Assembly: GCA_035604635.1 (NCBI GenBank)
Contig: DATNIC010000131.1
Location: 1 to 30,315, forward strand
DNA: 30,315 bases
DNA from: DATNIC01 sp035604635
GTDB lineage: Bacteria; Vulcanimicrobiota; Vulcanimicrobiia; Vulcanimicrobiales; Vulcanimicrobiaceae
Reading direction: 5' to 3'
A model generated the notes under the pieces. That model searched no databases and was not told where the DNA came from. It saw nothing but the letters and a program-made list of their open reading frames with translations. Shown one piece after another: positions 1 through 8,298 of the stretch. The position numbers were made by a program, and so were the translations under genes. Within the stretch, counting starts at the first letter, position 1. Every line of letters starts with the position of its first letter.

Positions 1-1243
<1,243 letters not shown>

Positions 1244-1297
1244 CCTTTTGCTCCCGGAGCGCGCTGGGCCGAAATCCGGCCGGCGCCTTACACACAG

Positions 1298-1329
1298 AAA
1301 GAGCCCTGACGGCAGGCGTCGGGCGCTTT
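1298..1329. other. Long imperfect hairpin in the hppA/flavoprotein divergent spacer
   Basis: The 134-base spacer 1244-1377 holds a long imperfect inverted repeat. The left arm is AAAG-a-GCCC-t-GACG and the right arm is CGTC-GGGC-g-CTTT. Read on the minus strand it precedes hppA and is followed by CTCTTTCTGTG, so it could be a leader hairpin or attenuator for hppA. A full T-run is missing and I see no convincing -10/-35 pair. The role is unproven. Confidence 0.3.
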
Positions 1330-1377
1330 GAACGGCACGCTTTTGCCCGGGGGGCACCCCGAGTCCTCTTAGAAGAT

Positions 1378-2577
1378 ATGCAGGTGGAGTCGACGGAGTT
1401 CTTGGTCGTCGGCTGCGGCCCCGCGGGCGGGACGGCAGCCCGCGAAGCTGCGAGGACGGGCGTTGCGACGTTGGTCTTGGAGAAGGACCCCGTCGTCGGT
1501 GAGCGGCGCGTCTGCGCCGCCGGCTTGCGGCCGGGTTTTTGCGAGCAGTTCGATCTACCCCGAGCGATCGTGCATTGCGATCCGCCCGTCATAGCGCTAC
1601 ACTCACCGGCCGGCAAGCGCTACGATTTCAACGTCGGTCCCTCGCACACGACGACTCGCGAAGAGCTTGATGGAACGATCGCGTCGCTCGCCGCGGCGGA
1701 AGGCGCGCAGATTCGTACCAATGCCCTCTTTCGTGGCATGCGCCGCGACGGGGATACGATGGTGGTCGAGTACGCCGACCTCCAAAGCGGCGAACGCAAG
1801 AGCGTCCGGACGCGGACCGTTTTTCTGGCGCAGGGCTCCACTGCGCGCCTCGAATACGACCAGCGCTTTGCGTACGACGCCTGGCACGACGGTTTGATTA
1901 CCTGCCTTCAGTACCGCGTCTATCTCGATCGGCCCGCGGTTGCGCAGACGTACACGACGCTGGAGATGCACTATTTCGTCGGGCTCAACGGCCGGCCGGT
2001 GATCGCATGGATGTTTCCTAAGCGCGATCATCTCTCGATCGGGCTGGGAGTCCAGGCGAAAGTCCCGGGCGCGGAGCTGCGGCGCGAGCTCGATGCGTTC
2101 TTGGCGAGGATGCAATCGCGGCTTTTCCCCGGAACGCGCTACCACGCCAAGACCGAAGGCAATTTGTTGTACGGCGGAGCTCCACGCCCGCGCATCGCGT
2201 TCGACAACGTCCTCGTCGGCGGGACCGCGGCGGGCTTGGTCGATGCGACGACCGGCGAAGGGATCCACGAAGCAGCGATGAGCGGACGTTTCGCCGCAGC
2301 CGCCGTCGCAGCTGCGTGCCGTTCGCGCACCGGGCCGGCGCGCGCCTACGAGCGCGCGGTCAAGTCGTCCTTTTATGGCCGCTTGCGGCATCGTCACAAG
2401 CTGATGGGCTTTCTCGAACGGCGTCCGGCGCGCTTCGACGTGCTGTTCGAGCAGCTCGCGCGCACCCCCAAGTTCGCCGAGCTGCTGCAGCGTGACCGCA
2501 ACGACTTCACCCTTACGCAATGGGCATACCTGTACGTGCAGGCAGCCGTATTTTCGATCCACGCGGCGCGGGCTTAG
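1378..2577 (+). CDS. FAD-dependent oxidoreductase, geranylgeranyl reductase family
   Basis: A 399-residue flavoprotein of the geranylgeranyl reductase (GGR/ChlP/DGGGPL reductase) group, which saturates isoprenoid chains. The N-terminal dinucleotide-binding fold is VVGCGPAGGTAAREA at residues 7-21, followed by an acidic LEKD at the end of the second strand. The C-terminal FAD motif is VGGTAAGLVDATTGEGI at about residues 280-296, corresponding to the family pattern GDAAGxVxPxTGEGI. Cys46, in RRVCAAGL, sits where the family often has a conserved cysteine. The length matches the family (about 380-420). Substrate cannot be inferred: chlorophyll, quinone, carotenoid or lipid side chains are all possible, and no pathway gene is nearby. 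It is probably the first gene of the run into the permease and cheB. No clear Shine-Dalgarno sequence is visible before the ATG. Confidence 0.8.
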   Translation: MQVESTEFLVVGCGPAGGTAAREAARTGVATLVLEKDPVVGERRVCAAGLRPGFCEQFDLPRAIVHCDPPVIALHSPAGKRYDFNVGPSHTTTREELDGTIASLAAAEGAQIRTNALFRGMRRDGDTMVVEYADLQSGERKSVRTRTVFLAQGSTARLEYDQRFAYDAWHDGLITCLQYRVYLDRPAVAQTYTTLEMHYFVGLNGRPVIAWMFPKRDHLSIGLGVQAKVPGAELRRELDAFLARMQSRLFPGTRYHAKTEGNLLYGGAPRPRIAFDNVLVGGTAAGLVDATTGEGIHEAAMSGRFAAAAVAAACRSRTGPARAYERAVKSSFYGRLRHRHKLMGFLERRPARFDVLFEQLARTPKFAELLQRDRNDFTLTQWAYLYVQAAVFSIHAARA

Positions 2578-2579
2578 CC

Positions 2580-3542
2580 TTGGCAGCATTCATCGCGGCG
2601 CGTACGCTACGCCTAGTTGCGGTCCTTGCCGCGATCGTCGTCGCAAGTTTCGCGTTCATGCACGCGATCCCCGGCGATCCGGCGACGATCCGCCTGGGCG
2701 AACACGCGAGCGCCGCCGATGTCGCGGCGCTTACGAAAGCGCTCGGGCTCGATCGCCCGTGGTATGTCCAGCTCTACGCATACGTCGAGCACGTCGTTCA
2801 CGCAGATCTGGGGACGTCGATCCTGGACGACGAACCCGTGAGCGACAAACTCGTCCACTACTTTCCGGCGACGGCAGAGCTCGCGGCGGGAGCGATGATC
2901 TTTGCAACGTTGTTCGGTGTCCCGCTGGGCATCTTGGCGGCGCTGCGCCATCGCGGCGCGGGCGACGTGGCGATCTCGAGTCTCACGCTGCTCGGCGTCT
3001 CATTGCCGGTCTATTGGTTGGGCTGGATGCTGCTGTACGCTTTTGGCGTGTTACCTTCGGGCGTCGGACTGAATCTTTTTCCGATTTCCGGGCGCGGCGA
3101 TCCGTCCTCGATCGTCTCCCAGTTGCACCACTTGGCGCTCCCGGCGATCACGCTCGGCACGATCCCGCTGGCGATCGTCACCAAGATCACGCGCAGTTCG
3201 ATGCTCGACGTGATGCGCAGCGACTACGTCCGAACGGCGCGCGCCAAAGGGCTCGGCGAGACTGCGATCGTGGTGCATCACGCTTTGCGCAATGCGTTGA
3301 TTCCGATCATCACGGTCCTCGGTTTGCAGACCGGGATCTTGCTGGGCGGCGCCGTCCTCACCGAGCACATTTTCGCGTGGCCTGGGATCGGGCGGCTCGC
3401 CTTCGATGCAATTTCGCATCGGGATATGCCGGTCGTGAACGGTTGCCTGATGCTCTTCGCGATGGTCTTCGTTGTAACGGGTGCGGTCGTCGATGTGCTC
3501 TACTTCAGGGCTGATCCCAGAATCGGCTCCCGGAACCGTTAA
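2580..3542 (+). CDS. ABC transporter permease, DppB/OppB (peptide/nickel) family
   Basis: Inner-membrane permease subunit of a binding-protein-dependent importer for peptides, nickel or related solutes. The N-terminal transmembrane segment leads into FMHAIPGDPA, the DppB/OppB landmark. Further family marks are GLDRPWYVQLYAYV, the cytoplasmic EAA-like loop (SDYVRTARAKGLGE), HALRNALIPIITVLGL and the C-terminal DPRIGSR. About six hydrophobic segments are visible. I chose TTG at 2580, two bases after the upstream stop, because it places the first membrane segment at the N-terminus as in the family. An ATG at 2520 would add 20 residues and overlap the flavoprotein gene. No second permease, ATPase or binding protein is adjacent, so it is an orphan here and its substrate is unknown. 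Confidence 0.87.
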   Translation: MAAFIAARTLRLVAVLAAIVVASFAFMHAIPGDPATIRLGEHASAADVAALTKALGLDRPWYVQLYAYVEHVVHADLGTSILDDEPVSDKLVHYFPATAELAAGAMIFATLFGVPLGILAALRHRGAGDVAISSLTLLGVSLPVYWLGWMLLYAFGVLPSGVGLNLFPISGRGDPSSIVSQLHHLALPAITLGTIPLAIVTKITRSSMLDVMRSDYVRTARAKGLGETAIVVHHALRNALIPIITVLGLQTGILLGGAVLTEHIFAWPGIGRLAFDAISHRDMPVVNGCLMLFAMVFVVTGAVVDVLYFRADPRIGSRNR

Positions 3543-3549
3543 CGGCACT

Positions 3550-4581
3550 TTGGAACGCCGCATCCGGATTCTCGTAACCGACGACTCCGCTTTCATGCGC
3601 CGCGCGATCGCGCGGATGCTCGAAGGCGAAGATGACTTCGAGATCGTCGCGACCGCGGCGAGCGGCGAAGAAGCCGTGAAGAAGGCGCGCGAGCTTGCGC
3701 CCGACGTCATCACGATGGACGTGGAGATGCCTGGGATCGGCGGGCTCGAAGCGATCAAGCAGCTCACGGCGGAACGGAACGCGCCGATCATCATGGTCAG
3801 TGCGCTGACGCGTGAGGGCGCAGAGATCACGTTGCGCGGTCTCGAGCTCGGCGCGATCGATTTCATACTGAAGCCGGACAGCGCGTACGTCGACATCGTC
3901 AAGCTGCGTCGGGAACTCGTCGACAAGGTGCGGACGTTCGGAAGGCGGCCCGCGCAAATAATCACACCGATGCGGCCGAGAGCGCGGCCGGTTCGGGCCT
4001 CGTTCGGGTGCGTGATGATGGGAGCGTCGACCGGCGGGCCGATCGCGCTCGCGCGTATCGTCTCGCGGCTACCGGGTGACTTTCCGATCCCGATCATCAT
4101 CGTGCAACACATGCCGCCGGGATTCACCAAACCGCTGGCCGATCGGCTCGCGAGCGCGGGGCCGCTCGACGTCGTCGAGGGGACCGACGGCATGGCGCTT
4201 GTCCCGTACCGCGCGATCCTCGCCCCGGCCGGCGTGCATCTGCGCCTCCATCGTTCCGGCGACCGCGTCGTGATCGTGCTCGAAGAGGACGAGCTCGGTG
4301 CGCTGCACGTTCCGAGCATCGACGTCACCGCAGCGTCGGTCGCAGAAGTGTTTGAGGCCGCCGCGCTCGCCATCATCTTGACCGGGATGGGGCAGGACGG
4401 AGTCGCCGGACTACGGGTCGTCAAGGAACGGGGCGGCTACGTGATCGGCCAGGACGCGGAGACGTCCGTCGTCTACGGAATGCCGCGGGCGGCGGCGGCG
4501 GCAGGGCTCGTCGATCGAGTCGCCGGGATCGACGAGATTCCCGAGCTGCTCCGGAGCTTCGCTCGGCCGAAGCCGGGGTAG
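3550..4581 (+). CDS. cheB: Chemotaxis response regulator protein-glutamate methylesterase CheB
   Basis: CheB removes methyl groups from (and deamidates) chemoreceptors, and is activated when CheA phosphorylates its receiver domain. Taking TTG 3550 as the start gives 344 residues, a normal length. The receiver domain spans about residues 4-125, with the acidic pair D11-D12, phospho-acceptor D57 (ITMDVEMPG) and conserved K109. A linker leads to the esterase domain at about 150-340, with catalytic triad candidates S160 (GASTGGP), H187 (VQHMPPGFT) and D283 (LTGMGQDG). The reading frame extends upstream to ATG 3481, but that would overlap the permease by 62 bases and add residues before the receiver domain. 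No cheR, cheA or cheW is in the window. The gene lies just upstream of the flagellar-type sigma factor, a common arrangement in Firmicutes-like motility clusters. Confidence 0.95.
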   Translation: MERRIRILVTDDSAFMRRAIARMLEGEDDFEIVATAASGEEAVKKARELAPDVITMDVEMPGIGGLEAIKQLTAERNAPIIMVSALTREGAEITLRGLELGAIDFILKPDSAYVDIVKLRRELVDKVRTFGRRPAQIITPMRPRARPVRASFGCVMMGASTGGPIALARIVSRLPGDFPIPIIIVQHMPPGFTKPLADRLASAGPLDVVEGTDGMALVPYRAILAPAGVHLRLHRSGDRVVIVLEEDELGALHVPSIDVTAASVAEVFEAAALAIILTGMGQDGVAGLRVVKERGGYVIGQDAETSVVYGMPRAAAAAGLVDRVAGIDEIPELLRSFARPKPG

Positions 4582-4591
4582 CCGAGAGGCA

Positions 4592-4625
4592 CCCTTTGTG
4601 CAACAGTGACAAGAGGTACAAAGGG
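4592..4625. repeat. Inverted repeat upstream of the sigma factor gene
   Basis: CCCTTTGT (4592-4599) and ACAAAGGG (4618-4625) are perfect 8-base inverted copies separated by 18 bases, in the 108-base spacer between cheB and the sigma factor gene. No T-run follows, so it is not a standard terminator. It could be an operator or a leader hairpin. Nothing else recognisable lies in this spacer apart from the GGGGAG ribosome site near 4678-4683. Confidence 0.4.
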
Positions 4626-4689
4626 AGGACCGCAGGTCGCTTCTGAATAGGTTACAGGGAATAGGTCTCAACAGGCCGGGGAGCATCGG

Positions 4690-5529
4690 TTGAAAGTAGC
4701 CGGGGGCCAGCGGTACGTCATCGGCGGCAACGAGTACTCACGCGATGAGGTCGTACACAAGTACTTCCATCTCGTGAAGTACGTCGCCGGGCGCATCTCG
4801 ATCAATCTTCCCCCCAACGTCGAGATCAACGACTTGATCAACGACGGCATCCTCGGCCTCATCGATGCGATCGAGAAATATGACGACGCGCGCGGCGTCA
4901 AGTTCGAAACCTACGCAATAACGCGCATAAACGGCGCGATCCTCGATGCGCTGCGCGCGCTCGATTGGGTGCCGCGCGCCGTGCGGCAGCGCGCGCGCGA
5001 ACTAGAGCGCGTCTATCAGGAGCTCGAAATCCAGTTGGGCCGTGCGGCGACCGAAGAAGAGGTCGCGGCGCGGATGAGCCTCACGGTCAAAGAGCTCGAC
5101 GTACTCATGCAAAAGATCCGCGGTACGTCGGTCCTCTCGCTCGAAGAGTTCTTACCCAACGAGAAGGGCTACGAGATCCCGCTACTCGATACGCTGCGCG
5201 ACAACAGCAACGACGTGACCGGCGCCGTCGAATCGCGCGAGATCAAAGCTGCGTTGTGCAAGGCGGTCGACGAGTTGCCGGCACAAGAGCGGACCGTGAT
5301 CTCGCTGTATTATTTCGAGGGCCTGACGCTCAAGGAGATCAAGGGCGCTCTCAACGTCTCGGAATCGAGAGTTTCGCAGATCCACGCCCAAGCGGTCATC
5401 CACTTGCGGACCAAGTTGCGGAGCCTGCGCGCCGATCTGGGCTACCGTGAGGGCGATCCCAACGTGAAGCAGAAATATATCCGACGGAACCCCGAAGGCC
5501 CCGGCTCTGATGCCGCGGCCGCGCGCTGA
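4690..5529 (+). CDS. fliA: RNA polymerase sigma factor, FliA/SigD (sigma-28) family
   Basis: An alternative sigma factor that directs RNA polymerase to flagellar and chemotaxis promoters. The 279 residues show the sigma-70 family without region 1. Region 2 includes DLINDGILGLIDAIEKYD and FETYAITRINGAILDALRA. Region 3 starts with DWVPRAVRQRARELE, the FliA/WhiG hallmark. Region 4, at about residues 195-250, has ELPAQERTVISLYYFEGLTL and the helix-turn-helix VSESRVSQIHAQAVIHLR. The basic, Pro/Gly-rich C-terminal tail of about 30 residues is longer than usual. The TTG at 4690 has GGGGAG about six bases upstream. The gene lies between cheB and small flagellar-operon genes, as sigD does in Bacillus/Clostridium-type clusters. 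The sigma-28-like promoters at 15553 and 28104 are its likely targets within the window. Confidence 0.93.
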   Translation: MKVAGGQRYVIGGNEYSRDEVVHKYFHLVKYVAGRISINLPPNVEINDLINDGILGLIDAIEKYDDARGVKFETYAITRINGAILDALRALDWVPRAVRQRARELERVYQELEIQLGRAATEEEVAARMSLTVKELDVLMQKIRGTSVLSLEEFLPNEKGYEIPLLDTLRDNSNDVTGAVESREIKAALCKAVDELPAQERTVISLYYFEGLTLKEIKGALNVSESRVSQIHAQAVIHLRTKLRSLRADLGYREGDPNVKQKYIRRNPEGPGSDAAAAR

Positions 5530-5556
5530 CGATATAAGGTAGAAGGAGGGTTCTCG

Positions 5557-5880
5557 GTGGCCATCCGGCCCGTCGACTTGCAGGGAGCAATCTTACAGCA
5601 GACCCAAACCGCCGGAATTGCAAAACAGGCGGAAGATGCTCCGCGTGCTGCACAGATCGCCGCTCAGAACCAGTTCGTCCAACAGCTCGAGCAGCGCGAA
5701 GAGACGGTGCGGGAGACCGACACGCTCGAAGGCAACAAGGTGAACCCCGAAGGCGAGCGTCAGGGCGGGGGCCCCGGCCGTCGCCGCCGCGAGCACAAAC
5801 CGGGCGAACCGCTGCCCGAAGACGCAGTCGAGCTGGCCGAGTACAGCGACGGCGAGCATATCATAGACTTCACCGCTTAG
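5557..5880 (+). CDS. Small uncharacterised flagellar-operon protein
   Basis: A 107-residue hydrophilic protein with no signal peptide, membrane segment or catalytic motif. It starts at GTG 5557, behind an almost perfect Shine-Dalgarno sequence (AAGGAGGG, six bases away). The N-terminal IRPVDLQGAILQQTQ and the following Gln/Ala-rich, probably helical stretch resemble small unnamed proteins that follow sigD in clostridial flagellar operons. This is my recollection and was not checked. Residues 65-85 are Gly/Arg-rich and the C-terminus is acidic (YSDGEHIIDFT). It sits 27 bases after the sigma factor gene and 13 bases before the FliK-like gene, so it is almost certainly co-transcribed with them. 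Its function is unknown. A chaperone or regulator for its neighbours is only a guess. Confidence 0.75.
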   Translation: MAIRPVDLQGAILQQTQTAGIAKQAEDAPRAAQIAAQNQFVQQLEQREETVRETDTLEGNKVNPEGERQGGGPGRRRREHKPGEPLPEDAVELAEYSDGEHIIDFTA

Positions 5881-5893
5881 GACGGCGGGAGCG

Positions 5894-7921
5894 GTGTCGA
5901 GCCTCAATCCCCTTGCCGGTTCCGGGACGGGTGCCGGCGCGACCGATGCCGTTGCCCTCGAGGTCGCCGCGCTCAAAGCGGATGCGGAAGCGCTGCGGAC
6001 GTTACTGGCGAGCGGAGACATCGTCGCCGCGCGCGTTTTGCCGTTTAATGGTCTGACGGACTTGCTCGAAATACTCGGCAAGCGGGTCGCCGCGTCGCTC
6101 CCGCCGACGGTCAGACCGGGAGAGACGCTCGTCCTCGAAGTCGCCGGCTTTGACGGCGATCGCATCATCGTGCGCAATCTCGGCGTCGATACGAGCGCTC
6201 AGCAAGCCTCCGCGCAGTCCGCAAGGTCGGCGGCCGCCGGTCTGGCCGAGGAGCTCTCGTCGTTGATCGTTACGCCGGGACCGCTGCCCGAAGTCGGAAC
6301 TGCCACCTTACCCGAGCCGCAGGCGGCCGCGGCGTACCCGCAAAGTGCATCCTCGACCGAAGAGCAACCGGGCGCCGCAGCGCAGGCTACGGAAGCGCCG
6401 CCAACCCAGACGCCGCCAGGCGCGACGCCGCCGAATCAAGCGCAGCCGCAGCAAGTGGTTCGCCAAACCAGCGCACAAGGGTCATCACCCGCGACGGGCT
6501 ATCCGCGGGTAACGATCGCCGTTCCCTCGCGCGCGATTGAGACCGACCAGCTGATCGAAGCGCGGTTGATCGCGGCGCGCGCGACGGTGAAACCGCCGAT
6601 CGCTCCGGCTCCGAGCCAAGCCCGCCCGGGGGCTCCGGCCGCACCAAATCCGAACGCGACCACGGCGCGCGGCGTGCCGCTTCCGCCGATCCGCGTCGCA
6701 CCGTCGATCGCCTCGCGGACCCCCGCCTGGATCGAGACGTCGGCGCGGCCGGCCGCGGCAGCAGCGCCCCCGGAGCCAGGGACGGGGGAGCCCACTACGC
6801 CGGCGCCGTCTGCGTCGGTGACGGCACAACGCTCCGCGCAAGCCTATCGCGAGCCGGTCTTGCTGCTGCGCAGCCTGCACATCCCGGTCACGCCGACGAA
6901 CGTCGCGGCCGCGAAGCTCGCGCTCGAGACCCCGCAGCGCCTGCCCGTCGCCCTTGCCGCGCTCGAGCGCGCGTTGCCGCTCGGAAACGCCGACCCGCGC
7001 GTGAACACGATGCGAACGATCGCCGCGTTCGTCTCGAATCTCGATCCCCGCTCGGAAAATTTCGCGGCACAGCTGTCGGCTTACATCAGTCACGTCGTCG
7101 AAGGTCCCGAGCCGAAGCTGGCACAGATGCTGCAAGCGTTCGCGCGTGCTGCTCCGGAGCTGCCCGAAGCGCTCCCGGAACAGACGCAAGCGCCGGTGCC
7201 GCAGGAGGCGGCGGCGCAGCCGGGTAGCGCGCCTGCGGCGTCGCACGCCGCACGCGAGCAGCCGCATCCGCAGAGCGCGCAGACCCAGGGCGCACCGCAG
7301 CCCGACGTCACGACGATCGCGCGCCAAGATCCCGTCATCGCGGGGAGAATCGCGGAACGCACGGCCGCGATCGACTACGATTTGAAAACGCAGCTGCAGT
7401 CGTTCATCGTACAGCCGCCGCCGAACGCGAGCCCCGCTTCGCTTGCGGCCGCGCAGAATGCGCTCGCCGCGTTGACGGCGGCGCAATTGAACAACGCCGT
7501 CGCTCAGCTCGATCCTCGAGCGCTGACGATCAGCATCCCGCTCCCGTTCATGGGTGACAAAGATCCCGCTCGGATCACGATCTCGCGGGAGAAGCCGCAG
7601 AGCAAGGAACAGCTCGACGCGGACAATTTCCATATCGCCTTCGTGTTGGATACGAAGAACGTCGGGATCGTCGCGGTCGATTTGCAAACCGCCGGTCGGG
7701 CCGTGAACGTCTCGGTGAAATCGGAGACACCGCGCTACGCGGCGGCGTTCAAGTCGAAACTTGATCAGCTCGGCGGCCGGCTGGAACAGATGCGCTACAA
7801 CGTCGTCTCGCTCGAGTCCCAGGCCGTCTCGCGAGCCGGCGCGACGGTGACGACGGCAGCCCCACCGGCGGCGAACGCGCCGGACGATGAGCCCGCGAGC
7901 GGACTGGATCTGCGCGCGTGA
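5894..7921 (+). CDS. FliK-like flagellar hook-length control protein (first copy)
   Basis: A 675-residue protein. A structured N-terminal part (about 1-110) includes VRPGETLVLEVAGFDGDRIIVRN, which looks like a small beta domain. Long Pro/Ala/Gln-rich low-complexity stretches (about 135-300 and 420-470) fit a flexible molecular ruler. A C-terminal globular part (about 530-650) includes LTISIPLPFMGDKDPARITI, IVAVDLQTAGRAVNVSVKSE and LDQLGGRLEQMRYNVVSLES, a layout typical of FliK C-terminal (Flg_hook) domains. There is no signal peptide. FliK proteins are secreted to measure hook length and switch export specificity through FlhB. The GTG start at 5894 has only a modest ribosome site. It overlaps the next gene, an FlhB-C-terminal-like protein, by four bases, which supports a link to the export switch. 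A second, more canonical FliK is encoded at 21885. Confidence 0.65.
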   Translation: MSSLNPLAGSGTGAGATDAVALEVAALKADAEALRTLLASGDIVAARVLPFNGLTDLLEILGKRVAASLPPTVRPGETLVLEVAGFDGDRIIVRNLGVDTSAQQASAQSARSAAAGLAEELSSLIVTPGPLPEVGTATLPEPQAAAAYPQSASSTEEQPGAAAQATEAPPTQTPPGATPPNQAQPQQVVRQTSAQGSSPATGYPRVTIAVPSRAIETDQLIEARLIAARATVKPPIAPAPSQARPGAPAAPNPNATTARGVPLPPIRVAPSIASRTPAWIETSARPAAAAAPPEPGTGEPTTPAPSASVTAQRSAQAYREPVLLLRSLHIPVTPTNVAAAKLALETPQRLPVALAALERALPLGNADPRVNTMRTIAAFVSNLDPRSENFAAQLSAYISHVVEGPEPKLAQMLQAFARAAPELPEALPEQTQAPVPQEAAAQPGSAPAASHAAREQPHPQSAQTQGAPQPDVTTIARQDPVIAGRIAERTAAIDYDLKTQLQSFIVQPPPNASPASLAAAQNALAALTAAQLNNAVAQLDPRALTISIPLPFMGDKDPARITISREKPQSKEQLDADNFHIAFVLDTKNVGIVAVDLQTAGRAVNVSVKSETPRYAAAFKSKLDQLGGRLEQMRYNVVSLESQAVSRAGATVTTAAPPAANAPDDEPASGLDLRA

Positions 7922-8232
7922 ACGACCGCTATTACAATTTCCGCAGGAAGACCACGCCCCGCGCAGCCGCTGCGGCACTCAAGTACGATCCGGTCTCGAG
8001 CCAGCCTCCCGAGATCGTCGCCGCGGGACACGGGCTCGTTGCCGAGGAGATCGTGGCCATCGCCAAGCAGCACAACGTCCCGCTGCGCGAGGACCCGGGC
8101 CTCGTCGAGGCGCTTTCGCGTCTGCAGATCGGATCGTTGCTGCCGCGCGAGCTTTACATCGTCGTCGCGGAAGTGCTCGCTTGGGTGTATCGCGTCGACG
8201 CCGACAACGAGCCGCGCGAAGCCGAAGTGTGA
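7918..8232 (+). CDS. flhX: FlhB C-terminal-domain-like protein (FlhX type)
   Basis: A 104-residue stand-alone version of the cytoplasmic C-terminal domain of FlhB/YscU, the export-specificity switch. The core IVAAGHGLVAEEIVAIAKQHNVPLREDPGLVEALSRLQIGS-like order is characteristic: KGxG, AxxIxxxAxxxxVPixEdxxLaraLy. It ends in ELYIVVAEVLAWVYRV. The FlhB membrane part is absent. The autocleavage motif NPTH is not conserved: at the aligned place, 11 residues before the Tyr of ALKYDP, the sequence reads TPRA. Self-cleavage is therefore not expected. GTG 7918 overlaps the stop of the FliK-like gene by four bases, indicating translational coupling. In bacteria that have it, FlhX can partly substitute for the FlhB C-domain. 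Whether it does so here is an inference. Confidence 0.85.
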   Translation: MNDRYYNFRRKTTPRAAAAALKYDPVSSQPPEIVAAGHGLVAEEIVAIAKQHNVPLREDPGLVEALSRLQIGSLLPRELYIVVAEVLAWVYRVDADNEPREAEV

Positions 8233-8298
8233 TTCCGTTTGCAGGGTAGCGCGAGCGCTTCCCCAGAAAGCCGAACAAAGATGCTGTGGAGTGTGAAA

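Noticed and set aside
1268..1275. GCCGAAAT as another sigma-28 -10 element near hppA.
   Set aside because: No TAAA-like element lies 16 bases upstream. It shows that GCCGA words alone are common here.
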